Assembly (NCBI GenBank): GCA_025084515.1 | Contig: JAJAGP010000228.1 | Coordinates: forward strand, 1-64,000 | DNA: 64,000 bases | Source: Ancistrus triradiatus | Lineage: Eukaryota; Chordata; Actinopteri; Siluriformes; Loricariidae | Direction of reading: 5' to 3' | Shown: in pieces, positions 1-12,825 of the stretch | Layout of the letters: each line of letters opens with the position of its first letter | How positions within the stretch are numbered: position 1 is the stretch's first letter | Notes under the pieces: generated by a model | Databases searched by the model: none | What the model was told of the DNA's origin: nothing | What the model saw: the letters and a program-made list of their open reading frames with translations, nothing else | Translations under genes and position numbers: made by a program

Positions 1-20
1 CTCTCTCTCTCTCTCTCTCG

Positions 21-96
<76 letters not shown>
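1..96. repeat. (CT)n/(CA)n microsatellite
   Basis: A pure CT run of about 20 bases leads into an interrupted CA run that ends at base 96. It is a simple repeat and its left end is cut by the window. It directly abuts the TGTGGGGAC-type dispersed repeat that follows. Confidence 0.95.
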
Positions 97-100
<4 letters not shown>

Positions 101-369
101 GCCTCTCTATCATTGTGGGGACTTTCCATAGACATAATACACCTAGCCCTAACCCTAATTTTAACGTCAGTAACCTACAGCAAACCATTTTCCTCTTTTG
201 TTGGTTTAAAAGAAAGTTGCAGTGTCATAAAAAAAAAATAAAAAAAGCAGGTATCGTCTAGAGGAGCAGCAAAACTCCCCCACACTTGTCAAAATCACAT
301 AAGTTCAAAAATGTAAGACCTTCCTACCCTTGTGGGGACATTTTGTCCCCACGACGTAATATAAACATG

Positions 370-421
<52 letters not shown>
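97..421. repeat. Dispersed TGTGGGGACA-type repeat flanked by CA arrays
   Basis: The stretch between two CA microsatellites carries TGTGGGGAC motifs at both ends. Near the right end is a perfect palindrome, GTGGGGACA-TTT-TGTCCCCAC (332-352), followed by TAATATAAACATGG and then a CA run (371-421). A second, degraded copy of the right end with the same CA run lies at 9,212-9,282. Such units next to CA/TG arrays are common in fish genomes. The transposon class is not clear from the sequence. Confidence 0.6.
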
Positions 422-424
<3 letters not shown>

Positions 425-1258
425 CACCAAATGTGCTGTCTGAACAATAATGAGTTCCACATGCTGCCTTTGACACCATTTCTTTACGGCTGATATGAGA
501 CAAACCATGCCATTACATTTGTTTATTTGAATGTTTGCCAATTCTGACCCACAGAGTAAGTGGGTCCATGACTCACTGTATGTTTTTCAGAAAAGAAAAT
601 ATACAACTAGAGACTAAGATGTATTTATTTATGCTGTATTCCAACTGACATTCCTTTCCTAAAAAAGTATACAGTGATAATGGGTAATCTTAAATAGACA
701 ACCTTTTTATATTGAAGATTAAACCTCACTAAATGGCAACCCAAAACAAAAAGCATTATATACAGGCAGTGTAGTATTATGATGATAGCAGATGCAGATC
801 AGTAATGTATTTATTGGATATCTCATTAGATTTCTGGATTTGCATTTAGAAAGTAAATATTTTGAAATTTGCTAGAAATAATTTTTTTGATCCTCGAAAC
901 TTTCCATCCCCTTGCTTGTCTGGAGATAGGTGGGTTTCTGGAGGGGCACTTCTGAGTTAATAACCCATGAGCACACAACCCCTGGTGTGGGGGAGTGATG
1001 GATGTACCCACTGGTGTGGAACAAGAAAAGTAACAAAGGTGGTGTGCTGCTACAGGTTTACTATAGCTGCATTTCAACTCGATTGTCCATCAATGACAAG
1101 ATTCTTGAATTGGCTCCATTAGCCAACGTGAATAGGGGACTGGTTGAGGTGACATTTCATCTTTCTGCTAAACGTCTTGCTGGGTGGGCATGTACAAAAT
1201 AACTACATCAGTTCTTGAAATATTACCATGGAACCTATTTCATGGGCAGGCGACCACC
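422..1258. other. No recognisable feature
   Basis: AT-rich non-coding DNA. Short open frames at 826-1,077 and 1,002-1,202 have no recognisable motif and no splice context. I see no repeat signature here. Confidence 0.6.
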
Positions 1259-1260
1259 TA

Positions 1261-1890
1261 CAGTGGTGCTTGACAGTTTGTGAGCCTTTAATAATTTTCT
1301 ATATTTCTCATTAAGTGTGACATAAAACATCTGATTTTCACACAATTCCTTAAAGTAGATGAAGAAAACCGAGTTAAACAAATGAGACAAAATGTTATAC
1401 TTGATCATTTATTTATTTATTTATTGAGGAAAAAGTATGTGCACCTCTAGGACTAGCAGTTAATTTCAAGGTGAAATTAGAGTCAGGTGTTTTACATTTT
1501 TAGGATGACAATCAGGTCTGAGTAGGCACCCTGCTGTATTTAAAGAACAGGGATCTATCAAAGTCTGATTCTCACAACACCTTTGTGGAAGTGTATGATG
1601 GCACAAACAAACAAGCTTCATGAGGACATCAGAAAACGAGTTGTTGATGCTCATCAGGATGGAAATGGCTATGAAACAGTCTCTAAAGAGTGTATACTTC
1701 ACCAACACACATTCAGACAGATGTGTGAAAATCTAATGGTGTTTTCAGTCATGTTTAAGCAGAAATATAGTAAATTAGAAAGGCTTCAGAAGGCACTGCT
1801 GTATAGTGACTGGACTACTCTAGCACAGCATCAAGTAGCATCAAAATATGAAATACCAGTCAAATTCTACAACCATTCTTGGTTTTCATA
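1261..1890 (+). mobile_element. Truncated Tc1-like transposon, copy a
   Basis: It starts after a TA dinucleotide with the inverted-repeat tip CAGTGGTGCTTGACAGTTTG, a version of the Tc1 tip shared by the copies at 11.5, 49.6 and 61.2 kb. The 5' region aligns by eye with those copies up to the transposase start. The N-terminal helix-turn-helix start follows (KLHEDIRKRVVDAHQDGNGY, about 1,612-1,671; family form DLRKRVVDAHQAGKGY). Homology fades near 1,735, so the DDE catalytic domain and the 3' inverted repeat are missing. The open frame 1,583-1,891 runs past the homologous part. It is a dead fragment and not a host gene. Confidence 0.8.
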
Positions 1891-1891
1891 A

Positions 1892-2473
1892 AATGTGGAA
1901 CAGTTAAATTCCTGTCTAGCTCTTTAATAATGCTGTTTTGTTTTGTTTTCCTGGACTGATTAAAATATAGCTAGCTATACTTAGTTGATTACCTACTCAT
2001 AGCTTACGTTTTGTGTCATGTGCAAATGTAACACAAGTTGATTGATGAGGGCTTACAGGTTGGCCAGGTTGATTGTATCCTATTGCTGCAGCACCAAGAG
2101 GGTTAAACGTGATTGCATAGGCATAACAGTCTTTTGTTTGGATTAGTGAGATCAGCCTTCAGATTTGCCGCTGTAGCTGTTGCTTCAGGTGACACTAATC
2201 ACTGGGAAGGAACCCGGTAAGCTGAGAAAGTGCAGACTGGTAGACTGATTAAAAGGTAAATGTAAAAAACAACAACAACAACAACAACAACAAAAAAACA
2301 ACTGTGCCGGATTTCCAACACTGTCTAGCTAAAGAGGTCACTGTATTATTACTGGTATAAAAGTGTGGTTACTGACAAATCAATATGACTTAAAAGCGTG
2401 CAGGCACAGTGGATGGGGGATTAAACTGGTTTATGCTTGTGAATATTTTTGGTGATATTTCAGCTAACAGATA
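1892..2473. other. No gene; (CAA)n tract
   Basis: AT-rich DNA with a CAA/AAC simple repeat at about 2,267-2,298. Nothing else is recognisable before the Tc1-like element at 2,474. Confidence 0.6.
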
Positions 2474-4044
2474 CAGTGGTGTGAAAAAGTGTTTGTCCCC
2501 TTCCTGATTTCTTATTTTTTTACATGTTTGTCACACTTAAGGGTTCGGAACAACTAACCAATTTAAATTTTAGTCAAAGACAACACAAGTAACCACAAAA
2601 TGCAGTTTTTAAATGAAGGTGCTTATTATTAAGAAAGAAAAAAATCCAAACGTACATGGTCCTGTGTGAAAAAGTGATTTCCCCTTAAACCTAATAACTG
2701 GTTGGGCCACCCTTAGCAGCAACAACTGCAACCAAGAATTTACAATAACTTGCAATGAGTCTTTTACAGCATTGTGGAGGGATTTTGGCCCACTCATATT
2801 TGCAGAATTGTTGTAATTCAGACACATTCAAGGGTTTACAAGCATGAACGGCCTTTTTAAGGTCATGCCACAGCATCTCAATAGGATTCAGGTCAGAAGG
2901 TGGTTCAGAGGTGGACTTGCTGGTGGGTTTTGGATCATTGTCCTGCTGCAGAACCCAAGTTCGTTTCAGCTTGAGGTCACAAACTGATGGCCGGACATTC
3001 TCCTTCAGGATTTTTTGGTTAGACAGCAGAATTCATAGTTCCATTTACCACAGCAAGTCTTCCAGGCCCTGAAGCAGCAAAATGGCCCCAGACAACCACA
3101 CTACCACCACCATATTTTACTGTTGCTATAATGTTCTTTTTATGAAATGCTGTGTTACTTTTAAACCAGATGTAATGGGACACACGCCTTCCAAAGAGTT
3201 CAACTTTTGTCTCGTCAGTCCACAGAATGTTTTCCCAAAAGTCTTGGGGATCATCAAGATGTGTTCTGGAAAAATTGGGATGAGCTTTAGCGTTCTTTTT
3301 GCTCAGCAGTGGTTTTCATCTTGGAACTCTGCAGGCCATTTTTGCCCAGTCTCTTTCTTATGGTGGAGGCATGAACACTGACCTTAACTGAGGCAAGTGA
3401 GACCTGCAGTTCTTTGGATGTTGCTGTGGGGTCTTTTGTGACTTCTTGGATGAGCCGTCACTGCGCTCTTGAGGTAATTTTGGTCGGCCGGCCACTCCTG
3501 GGAAGGTTCACCACTGTTCCGTGGCTTTTCGCCATTGGTGGATAATGGCTCTTGCTTTGGTTTGCTGCAATTCCAAAACTTTAGAAATGGCTTTATAACC
3601 CTTTCCAGACTTATAGATCTCAATTTATTTCTTTTTCGATTGTTCCTGAATTTCTTTGGACCTCTCCATTATGTGTAGATTTTAAGGATCTTTTGGTGTA
3701 CTTCACTTTGTCAGGCAGGTCCTATTTAAGTGATGTCCTGATTGAGAACAGGTGTGGCAATAATCAGACCTGAGCGTGGCTAGAGACAGTGAACTCCGGT
3801 GTGATAAACTATAGTTATGTTATGTTTTAACAAGGGGGGGGGCAATCACTTTTTCACACAGGGCCATGTAGATTTGGATTTTTTTTCTCCCTTAATAATA
3901 AACACCTTCATTTAAAAACTGCATTTTGTGTTTATTTGTGTTGTCTAATATTTAAATTGGTTTGATGTTCTGAAACACTTAAGTGTGTCAAACATGCAAA
4001 AAATAGGAAATCAGGAAGGGGGCAAACACTTTTTCACACCAGTG
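2474..4044 (-). mobile_element. Nearly full-length dead Tc1-like transposon
   Basis: It is bounded by inverted repeats that read TGGTGTGAAAAAGTGTTTG at the left, with the reverse complement (CAAACACTTTTTCACACCAG) at the right. A TA dinucleotide flanks the left end. Its length of about 1.57 kb is normal for a Tc1 element with one transposase gene. The inverted repeat differs from the family at 1,261 and 11,465, so this is a separate Tc1 lineage. The transposase lies on the - strand and is inactivated. Confidence 0.88.
2691..3669 (-). pseudogene. Tc1-like transposase, inactivated
   Basis: Reading the - strand, the start is at 3,669 with MERSKEIQEQSKKK followed by a stop. It then continues as IEIYKSGKGYKAISKVLEL, the helix-turn-helix DNA-binding region of Tc1 transposases. 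A further segment, 3,384-3,623, contains a degraded GRPTKI-type linker. The C terminus is clear at 2,691-2,876: DLKKAVHACKPLNVSELQQF and KYEWAKIPPQCCKRLIASY, ending GGPTSY. The span of about 326 codons matches the usual 330-345. There are several stops and frameshifts, so no active enzyme can be made. A full protein would cut and paste the element at TA sites. Confidence 0.85.
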
Positions 4045-4420
4045 CATGGATAAGACGTTAGTTTAATCAAAAATAGCCATACATTATCAAAAATACAATC
4101 TCCATATACACAATTCTAGGAATAAATACAATTATTGACATAATATCTAATAACTTGGTCTGGAAACATGTTTAGGTGGATGGTATGCGTCAAGGAAACA
4201 TCTACATGAATGCCAGAACCCAAGGTTTCCCAGCATAATACTGAAATTTTGAAAAACATTTTACACATGTCTCTATGTTAACTGAGAGTTCACTTAATGT
4301 CCAGCTAAACAATTTCCTTTTATTTAGCACCTATAATTACTGGAACATTTTCTTTCTTTACAACTCCTCTTTTGCTTGTGAAGTTATCTTCCTCTGATTG
4401 GTCTAGATATAATGATATAA

Positions 4421-4453
<33 letters not shown>

Positions 4454-6899
4454 CAAAATAGAAACAAATGCCTGTGATTACAAATTTTCATTGGTTTATA
4501 TTGGTGTAAAATTCCTAATTATTTTTGATTATTTTATTAGTTCCTTTTATCTACTTTTAAAGTTTTTGAATCTGCAGTAAAGGTAATTTTAGACATCTGC
4601 TAATAGCTAGTGATCTACTTACACTTTAGACATTTCTCTCAAATGTGTCATTACTTTTATATATGTATAAGTAAGGAATATGCTAAACAACAGTACATAT
4701 TTATGGGTTGCAAGGCATGACTATTTTACTATAAATGCACATATTATTCTGCCAACATTATGTCATTTTACCACAAATTTCACATGCTCTTGTTTGTAAA
4801 ATAATGTTTTTTTTATTACATTTTGTTGGTAATGTCCTCACATTTAACATCTGTTTTTACTGTGTATATCTTAATAGCAATTAACATGTACCTAAGATTT
4901 ACCTTTTAGAGACACACTGTTACAAACAACACATGCTAACACCTAGAATCAAAAATTCAAGAGTATTACTGCATAATAGATAAATAACAATGGGTTCCTC
5001 ACTACCAAGGGGTTACTGTTTTTTTCACGTGTGTTAAAATTCTTAACTTAAATTAACTTAACTTCTTAAATGCTTTTGTGCCTTGGCATTTTTCAGAGCT
5101 CTATTTTCTAGTTTTGGTAGCAGAATACACCAAGCACAGGGCTCAGGAGGAACAAAATGCAAGCCCACAAAGCATCTCAGGATTGTAATATAGCATACAG
5201 CTCAGGCAGTAAACAACCAGTCAGACACTTCTGGACTTGAGCCAAAGCATGCACAAGGAGCTTTGAGGCCTAAAACTTTGGCCTGTGTTCCATTTGTTTC
5301 CCTCTGTGAAATGGCTGTGTTCTCCTCGGTGGTCTATGGCCACCGTCCCAGCCACTTCGGCTGGGATTTGGCCTTCAAGAGAGTGGTGGCTGAGGCTGAA
5401 AAAATAGCAAATGTGAGATTTGAGGAAATTTCCCTACGAGGCAAACAATAAAAGTTTATTACAAAACCATTGAGCTACAATGAGGGAACTTTCTGTTTGA
5501 TCAGACAGTTGTTGAGATTGTTATTTTTTAAGGTGTCACTTTACATTTTTGCAGTATTTTATGCATTGGCGATCTTCGCCGCTATTAACTGTGTGTATCA
5601 AGGGCTTGCACTTTTCTTGTTTTGGTGTAGTGCATAACTCTACCTATCCTTGTGATTTTACCAGCATTAAATGTGGAGCTGTAAAGACTGAACTGTTACT
5701 TCTCTTAATCCAGTAACAGGTTTAATTAAAGTGGACATTAAAATAATTGGAATTCAAATAGCCATTCAGACTCAGATTCATACATTATTCCCCCACCCCC
5801 CACCCCAGTCTGAGTAGCTCCATCCATGGCTTCAGAACTGTTCATCTCTTATACCTGTCAAAGCTAAGAGCTAAGCACTGCAAATATTCTGTTGTTTGCC
5901 ACTCAAATGTACCTCCAGCCTCAGAGGACAGAGGACTTTTTTGTGTGTTCCCTTATGTTCTTATATCTGTATTTGTATTCTTATATCCATGGAACCAGGA
6001 GTTGAACATGCGTTCTATTGTCAGCTCCATACAAAATGTATAAAACAGTTTTCTGATTTTACAGCTGAGTTATTAATTAGCTTTTAAACAATTGCATGTA
6101 GTACAATGTGCTCTGAAATCAGTCACACATCAGTGCTGACCCACAACTGATAGTTTCAATGTTTATTATCACTTTATATATTCAGCCTTAAAATTTAGTC
6201 CAATACTTTGTTTAATCCATGTTATTTAACAAGAGCTTTACTGTGGATAGTGTGGTGAAGACCACTATGTGATCTAGACCTCTGTGATCTATATTTATGT
6301 TGGAATATGTTATTGCATCTTGCATAATCAAGACTGACCTGGACCTACTCTGGTTTATAAATTAAAGGCCTGTGTTTGTTGTTCCTTTCACAGAGTGCTG
6401 GTGTAGAACTCCTTTGATAAACTACTGCCTAGTGAAAGTGCAAAAATGTCCTCAAGTGAGCTAATATATGGAGACAAACTTAAAACATAGCCTTAGGTAA
6501 GAAATATAACTTTTTGATTGTTCTAATCTGAAGTAATATAAAACCTTATCAAATCTATGTATCACAATAAGTGGTTGATACAAATTAATAGTCAATATTC
6601 AGTAAACCTACTAATGGCCACTGTTCACACTGATAATAAAACCCCAGAATCTACAATTGTCCATGATTATAAAATTTGTGAAATTCCATGTCCTCCTGCC
6701 AACTCTAAAAGCAAGGAAAGTAGTTAGAAACTATAAAACTGGAATCTGTCACAGCAGACATCAGTATAGTTTCAGTCTTTAGCATAACTTGTCATTACTT
6801 ATGATGGGAATTCAATAATAATCATAAATGCACATTCTGCAGACACCATACTCTGAATTTTGAATCGAGATTTGTCCCTGGGCAAGTGATATGCAGTAT
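4045..6899. other. No recognisable gene; AT-rich
   Basis: AT-rich non-coding DNA with an AT microsatellite at 4,425-4,452. The open frame 5,263-5,451 (62 codons) contains a small perfect hairpin near 5,346-5,366 (TCCCAGCC...GGCTGGGA). It has no recognisable domain, and I do not call it a gene. Nothing else can be supported. Confidence 0.55.
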
Positions 6900-7383
6900 G
6901 ATTCCTGCACTCTCCTGTACTAGATGAGGAAATTGGCAGTGCATGACATAGGGAGTCACATGGCAGGAGTGATGAGTACTGGGAAATTTAGTGAGGAAAA
7001 GCTGTGGTGTGACAGTAATGGTTTTTGTTTTACACTTTCAATACATTATTCAATAAATGATATAAGATATTCAAAACTTTCTTATAAAATAAGCTTTATG
7101 TTAATGACTTTGCCCAACTGTCATTTAATGTAAGTGTTTTAAGCATGTTTAAGGTACCCTATTCACTAGGATACTGTCCTGCACTCTCCTGTGCTAGATG
7201 AGGAACTCGGCATTGTGTGATCAGTCACGTGGGAAATGTAGTGAGGAAAAGTCGTGGTCGTGGTTGTGTTTTGAGCATTAAGGAAGGCTATTTGTATATA
7301 CTAAACTCCTAGGTTTATGATAAATTCAACTTACTATGGATTTGTTGGAACGCATCCATACGTAAATCGGGGACTACCTGTAT
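6900..7383. repeat. Dispersed repeat R, copy 1, with internal duplication
   Basis: A block beginning GCACTCTCCTGTACTAGATG (about 6,907) is repeated imperfectly from about 7,182, so the unit is partly duplicated. The right end reads GTAAATCGGGGACTACCTGT. It resembles the ends at 11,265-11,283 (AAATCAGGGAGCGC) and 17,515-17,534 (GTAAATCAGGGAGCACCTGT). Shared inner words include TGATTTTGGCCAACTG or close variants. The ACCTGTA/GGGACT tip suggests a Tigger/pogo-like non-autonomous DNA transposon. Confidence 0.5.
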
Positions 7384-9196
7384 TAGGGTAACGAAGCATG
7401 CAGGTTCATCAGCTAATCATAATTGTCTATATGGGAACATGGTGAGCAGCATCTGAAGATCACAACTTTCTGTTCTTTGTTAACTGGGAATTAGTACTAT
7501 TTATTTTCCAAATAACATTTAATTTTTTAGCTTTCATGCAACAGAAAATAAAACCCATACATGGTCAAGCTAAATAGCAGTTCATCATTGATTGGTGCTG
7601 TGCTACATGCTATAATGTGCCACAGTTCTTTTCAAAGCATTGTTTGATGTCTGTGTGTGACACTGACAGTGGCATTCCTTTTATGTCCTAAGGGTTATGT
7701 ACCATTGAGAAAGTTTCCTTATTAAACGTTGTCTAATAGCAGGCAGAGCAAAATTTCTTGAACTGGGATGCTTCTCTGTAAGGCTGAGAGTGTATTTAAA
7801 CAGGACCACATGATAATAAATCCACACAGCAGAGTTTTTTTATGAACCACAGAAACTTGAGTCAGGCTCCAGACATTCCCACGGGCAGCTGCATTCCCAA
7901 TAACAACATGAGGAAGGTTTGGTGGAAAGAGTGGGAGCACTGAACATACATCATACTGTATGTTAAACCCAAACAAACGTAAAGTTAGGGCAGACTGAAG
8001 AGTAAGAATAATGTTATAAATGCTGCCTTTTTTTTTAACCGTTTTTGTTGTGTGATGCCATGCCCTGGTTTTATTAAACTTGTTCTGTCATATTCTGAAA
8101 AAATGGGAATACTATTTTGAAAGTCAAACAGTTTTTTTCCCCCTTTTTAACTTTTATCATAATTACTTATCTACCTCATACTTGGTTTTGTTAGACAGTA
8201 ACAACAAGTATCTACATATGACAAATTTAAGCATTTTGCACAAGGGGGAATTGTATTATTGGCTTTTATGTTGAATGTACAATTGTATAATTAACTATTG
8301 TATTTTTACAACAACTCAGTTATTCCCCTCATTTAATTGCATGGAATGAAGTGGCGACATCTGAAATGGAAATTCAAGATTTTTCAACTTTTTCTTCCTC
8401 AAAGTGATTTAAAATGTCATGTATGAACAGGAATAACAAAAAAAAACAACATCAGAATTTTGGTTTACTCCATTAGGATATGATTGGCTCCATTCATACA
8501 ACCTTCTTTACGTATAGTACCTACTAGCTTTAGGCTTTAGCTTTTGAATGAGAAGTTTTTGTGGAATTCTGATAGGATACAAGGAGAAATATTGTTTACA
8601 ACTTATTAATAATAGCCAGTTTGAAATCACAGATATAGAGTGATTACATTTTGTTGTTAAGCTGACTTGACAGTATCTAGGTTTTTCCTGCCCTGAGAGG
8701 CTTATATTATAGTTAATGCTGGAAGCAATAAGGGTTTTTCCATGTCATGCAGTTTGATATTTCAGTGGTGCTGTTTCTTAGAATAGAGCCACTCCATTAG
8801 GCCACCCAAAGTGTTTACGGGTTTTGTAGCATTCAGAATTTAACTTTAGACTTTTTAGACTTTACAAGTCAACTTTAGACTTTTCCAGGACTCAGTGAAT
8901 GTAAAGTTCAGATAACATATGCACTTTTTAAGCATATAGAACCCAATTATGCCAGAAACTAAAAGTAATTAACTGTATTAATTACTTAAGCAACATTTCA
9001 TAACTTGCTAACGTACTTTGGTACATTACATTTTACCAGTATTTATCCTTTAAAAAAGAAAGCCTATTTTCTTCCATCTGATTTTATTTCCAGTTGTATT
9101 ACATGCAGGATGAATAGTGTATTTTTCAAAGGAAATGTGCAGTTTCTGTAAAAAAATAGGTTAACATTGTAGGAAGCAGCAAAAGGTATCCACAAT
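7384..9196. other. No recognisable feature
   Basis: AT-rich non-coding DNA. The short open frames (7,722-7,976 and 8,080-8,274) show no domain, splice context or repeat signature that I recognise. Confidence 0.55.
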
Positions 9197-9211
9197 GTCA
9201 AAAATGTCAGC

Positions 9212-9282
9212 TCGTCCTATCCTTGTTGGGACATTTGGCCCCCATGTTATAATATAAACATGGGCACACACACACACACACT
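9212..9282. repeat. Fragment of the TGTGGGGACA-type repeat with CA tract
   Basis: TCCTATCCTTGTTGGGACAT, then GGCCCCCATG, TAATATAAACATGGG and a CA run. This matches the right end of the repeat at 97-421 with point changes that break its palindrome. Confidence 0.6.
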
Positions 9283-11090
9283 GAATTTTGGGGATTTTTT
9301 TACTCTGCAAAGCCAACAAGGAGAAACTTATCACACATTTTCTCTGGTACTCAGTTTGGCTTTCCCAGCATTATCTTATTCACTTACAGCCAACATTCCT
9401 CTGCAAGTTCAGTTTGCATAACTAATGCAGATCTCATTTCAACATCATTCTAAAAAATTAACCCTAGCAGCTTGGCTGTTTTGACTAAAACATTTTAGAT
9501 TTATTACATCAAAAACACAGCCCCTGATCACATCAGATCAATGACAGCAATTTATTACTTACACAATTATTATTTATTACGGCCTCACTAATCACTTATG
9601 CCTGGGTTTGGGCACAGCATCAAGCCTTGGGTGACTCTTCAATGGAAAATAAAATGTTCATGATCCCCTCAATATTTCTTCCTCTGTCCGTAAAACTGTG
9701 TATGTGTTAATGTCTCCAGAGCCAAAGTGAATGTTTTCCAAAAAAGTATTATAAAACCTTACAGCTGTTGTGGGGGAGGGTGGAGGCTGTTCTCTTAATT
9801 AAAGGTTGAAATGCTGTGCTGATTGAAATGACCCAGGCCATGATGTTCAACTTTTTGCATGGCAGAGTCTTAACATGCTCACAAAGCAAGAGGCTCCAGA
9901 CATACGTGATTGATTGTTTTGTCTTTTTGGCAAGATTTAGCAGAGAAAATTTTTGTTTGTGTACTACTGAGACAGGATAGTGTTTGTTTATTAATTACCT
10001 TAATAATTATTAGACCATATTTTATGGAGATTTATGCAGAAGACCAGATGAATCCACAGTATTCACAAATCCAAATCCATATGCTTCACACTTTTCAACC
10101 TGGACTGTGAATAACAAATATGTCAATGAAATTACAGTTATTTGTGTTTAATAAATTTTACTGAATTATTACTTTTTCAGACCAGCCCACATTTTGTGAT
10201 GAATACTGTAGAAGTCATGTTTCTTCGAAGGGTTCAAAAACATCTTACATATGATCCTTGTGTACTGGAGGAAAATAGGCTGGGGAAAAAAAGCAGATGA
10301 TTCTTACTTGTAATCGAACACTCAGTGAAGAACATAAATGAATACAGATGTGAGGTGCCCTAACATTTCTCCCATCTAAACCTGTATTTTGAGAAACTCA
10401 ATTAAAATCATTTTTAGAAAATAAAATAGTAACCTTTTTTCTTTAATTTCCATTTTCAAGAAACCACTAGTCAAAAAGGTGTGACTTAACCACACAGTTG
10501 AGCAAATATGTACGTAACATTGCATTCTTTACCAAATCTCATTTAAGTCTGATTTGTGTGGAGGTTTTATGCCTCTGGGTAAACCTCACACAGCTGATGG
10601 AATTAACAGATGTTTTTGTAGATATGATCCATGTGCCTAGTACAAACACAACTGATAAACAGATGGCAGTTGGGCTGAAGATTGTTACTTACAAAGGTCA
10701 AAAGGAAAATTTCTCTCCTACTATTAAAGCATTTCCTCTATAGCACCATTGCTAAATGTCAGCAACAAAGTATTCTGGCACCCTGCAAATAACTATTGGA
10801 TCAAAGCATTACAGATTTAATGTAAAAACTAACATAACCGCCTGTGTGTCTGCATCTGCAAACCAGCTTGATGCAATTGGGCTTCGTGCATAGAAGTGTA
10901 TTTGTGCTTCAATAGCAAGGATCCCTCTAGGTTCTGCAGCCTGCTAAGTTCAGAAGCTAAAAGTAGATATAATAACTCCTCTACAGATTGGAATGAATAT
11001 TTCCATGGTTTGTGGAATAAATTGGAGTAGGATTTTAGCTAGAATAAATCATTAATATAATCTCTATTAAGCTATGCTAGCACCCTGAGT
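9283..11090. other. No recognisable feature
   Basis: AT-rich non-coding DNA without a recognisable gene, RNA or mobile element. The open frame at 10,498-10,743 has no known motif. Confidence 0.55.
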
Positions 11091-11283
11091 AAACCAATAG
11101 AGTAAGTGTTTTGCTTTTACTTTTCACTTTTTGTTAATGATTTTGGCCAACTGCCTTAAAAAATAAGGTTGGCTCCGCTGTTATACAGCATAGACATAAG
11201 CTCCTCGGCTCATAATAAATTCATGATAGATACTTATGATGGATTTTTCAGAATCTATCCCCATCATAAATCAGGGAGCGCAG
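11091..11283. repeat. Dispersed repeat R, copy 2 (short)
   Basis: AGAGTAAGTGTTTTGCTTTT at its left and ATGATGGATTTTTCAGAA near its right match the copy at about 17,248-17,520. It is the shortest of the three copies in this window and has internal deletions. Confidence 0.55.
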
Positions 11284-11691
11284 AAAAAAAGAGAAGCATT
11301 AACAGTGGTTAACTTTGTATGATATTGTTAAAAGTTTAGAATATTAGAATTTGAGATCCCTATATTATGTACTCACTCATTATTAACTTGTCAGAAACCT
11401 TTAGGTAAGTGGTACAGATGATTACAATTTACAGTTCAGGGGCTATTAGCTTTGTATAAACCTGAAAGCCGAAAGTTTGTGAACCTACATTTGTGCCAAA
11501 ATATGAAATAAAGCATCGTCAGATTTTCACACAAGCCCTAGAAGTGAACCCAATTAAACAAATTTATTATACAATTAAATAAAAAATACTATAATTAATC
11601 ATTTATTTGTTGAGGAAAATTATCCAATATTGCATATTTGTGAGTGTCAAAAGTATATTAACCTCTAGGATTAGTAGGTCATTAGAAAGTG

Positions 11692-12199
11692 TCAGGATCC
11701 GTGCCCAGCCCCTGTTTTACGTTCGGTCTTCGCGATTGTGGGCGAGCGAACTACATCGCCCATAATCCCCCGCGAGACTAAAGATGATTTTGGCTGATTT
11801 CTTACAGCTGATTCTCATTTTGTTTATGGAGTATTCATTGTTTTTTTGGAACTAATTGCTACCGCACGCAGCGGGGATTCTCTCTACTTAAGCTCCTCGG
11901 TTTCCTGGTTGCGTTGCGGTAGCATTACCTCTGTTCAGCGGCTTCCAGTTGCTCTCCACGCTGTGTGGGTATCTTTTGTTTTTTTTTGTACTCCTGCCAT
12001 GCCATGCTCTGTCTCTTCTCGTCACGTTGTTCTTGTTATGTTTTGATCAGGTTCTGTTTGGCTCTCACGCCAGGTTTTTGTTTATCCGTTTTTGGAAGTC
12101 CTTAGTTGTATTATTTGTTTTTTACTGTTGTTATTAAAATAACTACATTTCTTGCTAGAACCCTGCATTCGCCTGCTCATCCCTTCACCAAATCCTAAA
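11692..12199 (+). mobile_element. LTR-like unit (possible solo LTR) with 8-bp target duplication
   Basis: It sits inside Tc1 copy b between direct repeats AGAAAGTG (11,684-11,691 and 12,200-12,207). The Tc1 sequence reads through when one repeat and the unit are removed. Its start reads TGTCAGGATCCGTGCCC if the last two repeat bases are counted in. The 3' third has T-rich DNA, a weak poly(A)-like ATTAAAATAAC and a C-rich end, as in an LTR. An 8-bp duplication would fit a hAT-type insertion better than an LTR (usually 4-6 bp), and the right end does not finish in CA. The class is therefore open. Confidence 0.55.
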
Positions 12200-12825
12200 A
12201 GAAAGTGAAATTATAGTCAGGTTTTTCAGTCAGTGGGATGATAACAAGGTGTGTGCCCTGTTGCATTGGAAGAACATGGACCTATTAAAGTCTAATCTTC
12301 ACATATTTATGGGAGTGTATCTTTGCATGAAAAACTGAGCTTTGTGAGGACCTGAGAAAGAAAAAGTTATTTATGCTTATCAGGAATGAAAAAGTTACAA
12401 AACCACCTCTAAAGAATTTAGACCCCAAAATCCACAGTCAGACAGATTATGTATAAATGGAAAAAAAATCAAGATTGATGTTGCTAGGTTGAGCAACAAA
12501 GATCATTCTATGATCAGGGATTGTAGAAGTCTGTGAAGTCACGAAGGAATCCATGGTAACTTCTAAGCAACTAAGGCCTCTCTCACATTGGATAATGTTA
12601 ATATGCAAGATTCCACCATCAGGAGAACACTGAACAACAATGATGTAAATGCCAGGGTTTCAAGAAGAAAGCCAAAAAGGATAATACTGGCCATCACATG
12701 GCACATGGATAATTCAGAAGGCTATTAGAAAGCTATTTTTTGGACAACTAGGCCAAAATAGACCTTTTTCGGTTCACATGAGAAACATTATGTACAGAAC
12801 ATGAAACCTGCATTCTAGCATGAGA

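Noticed and set aside
5263..5451. 62-codon open frame with a hairpin
   Set aside because: No recognisable protein motif or splice sites. The hairpin is short and may be chance.
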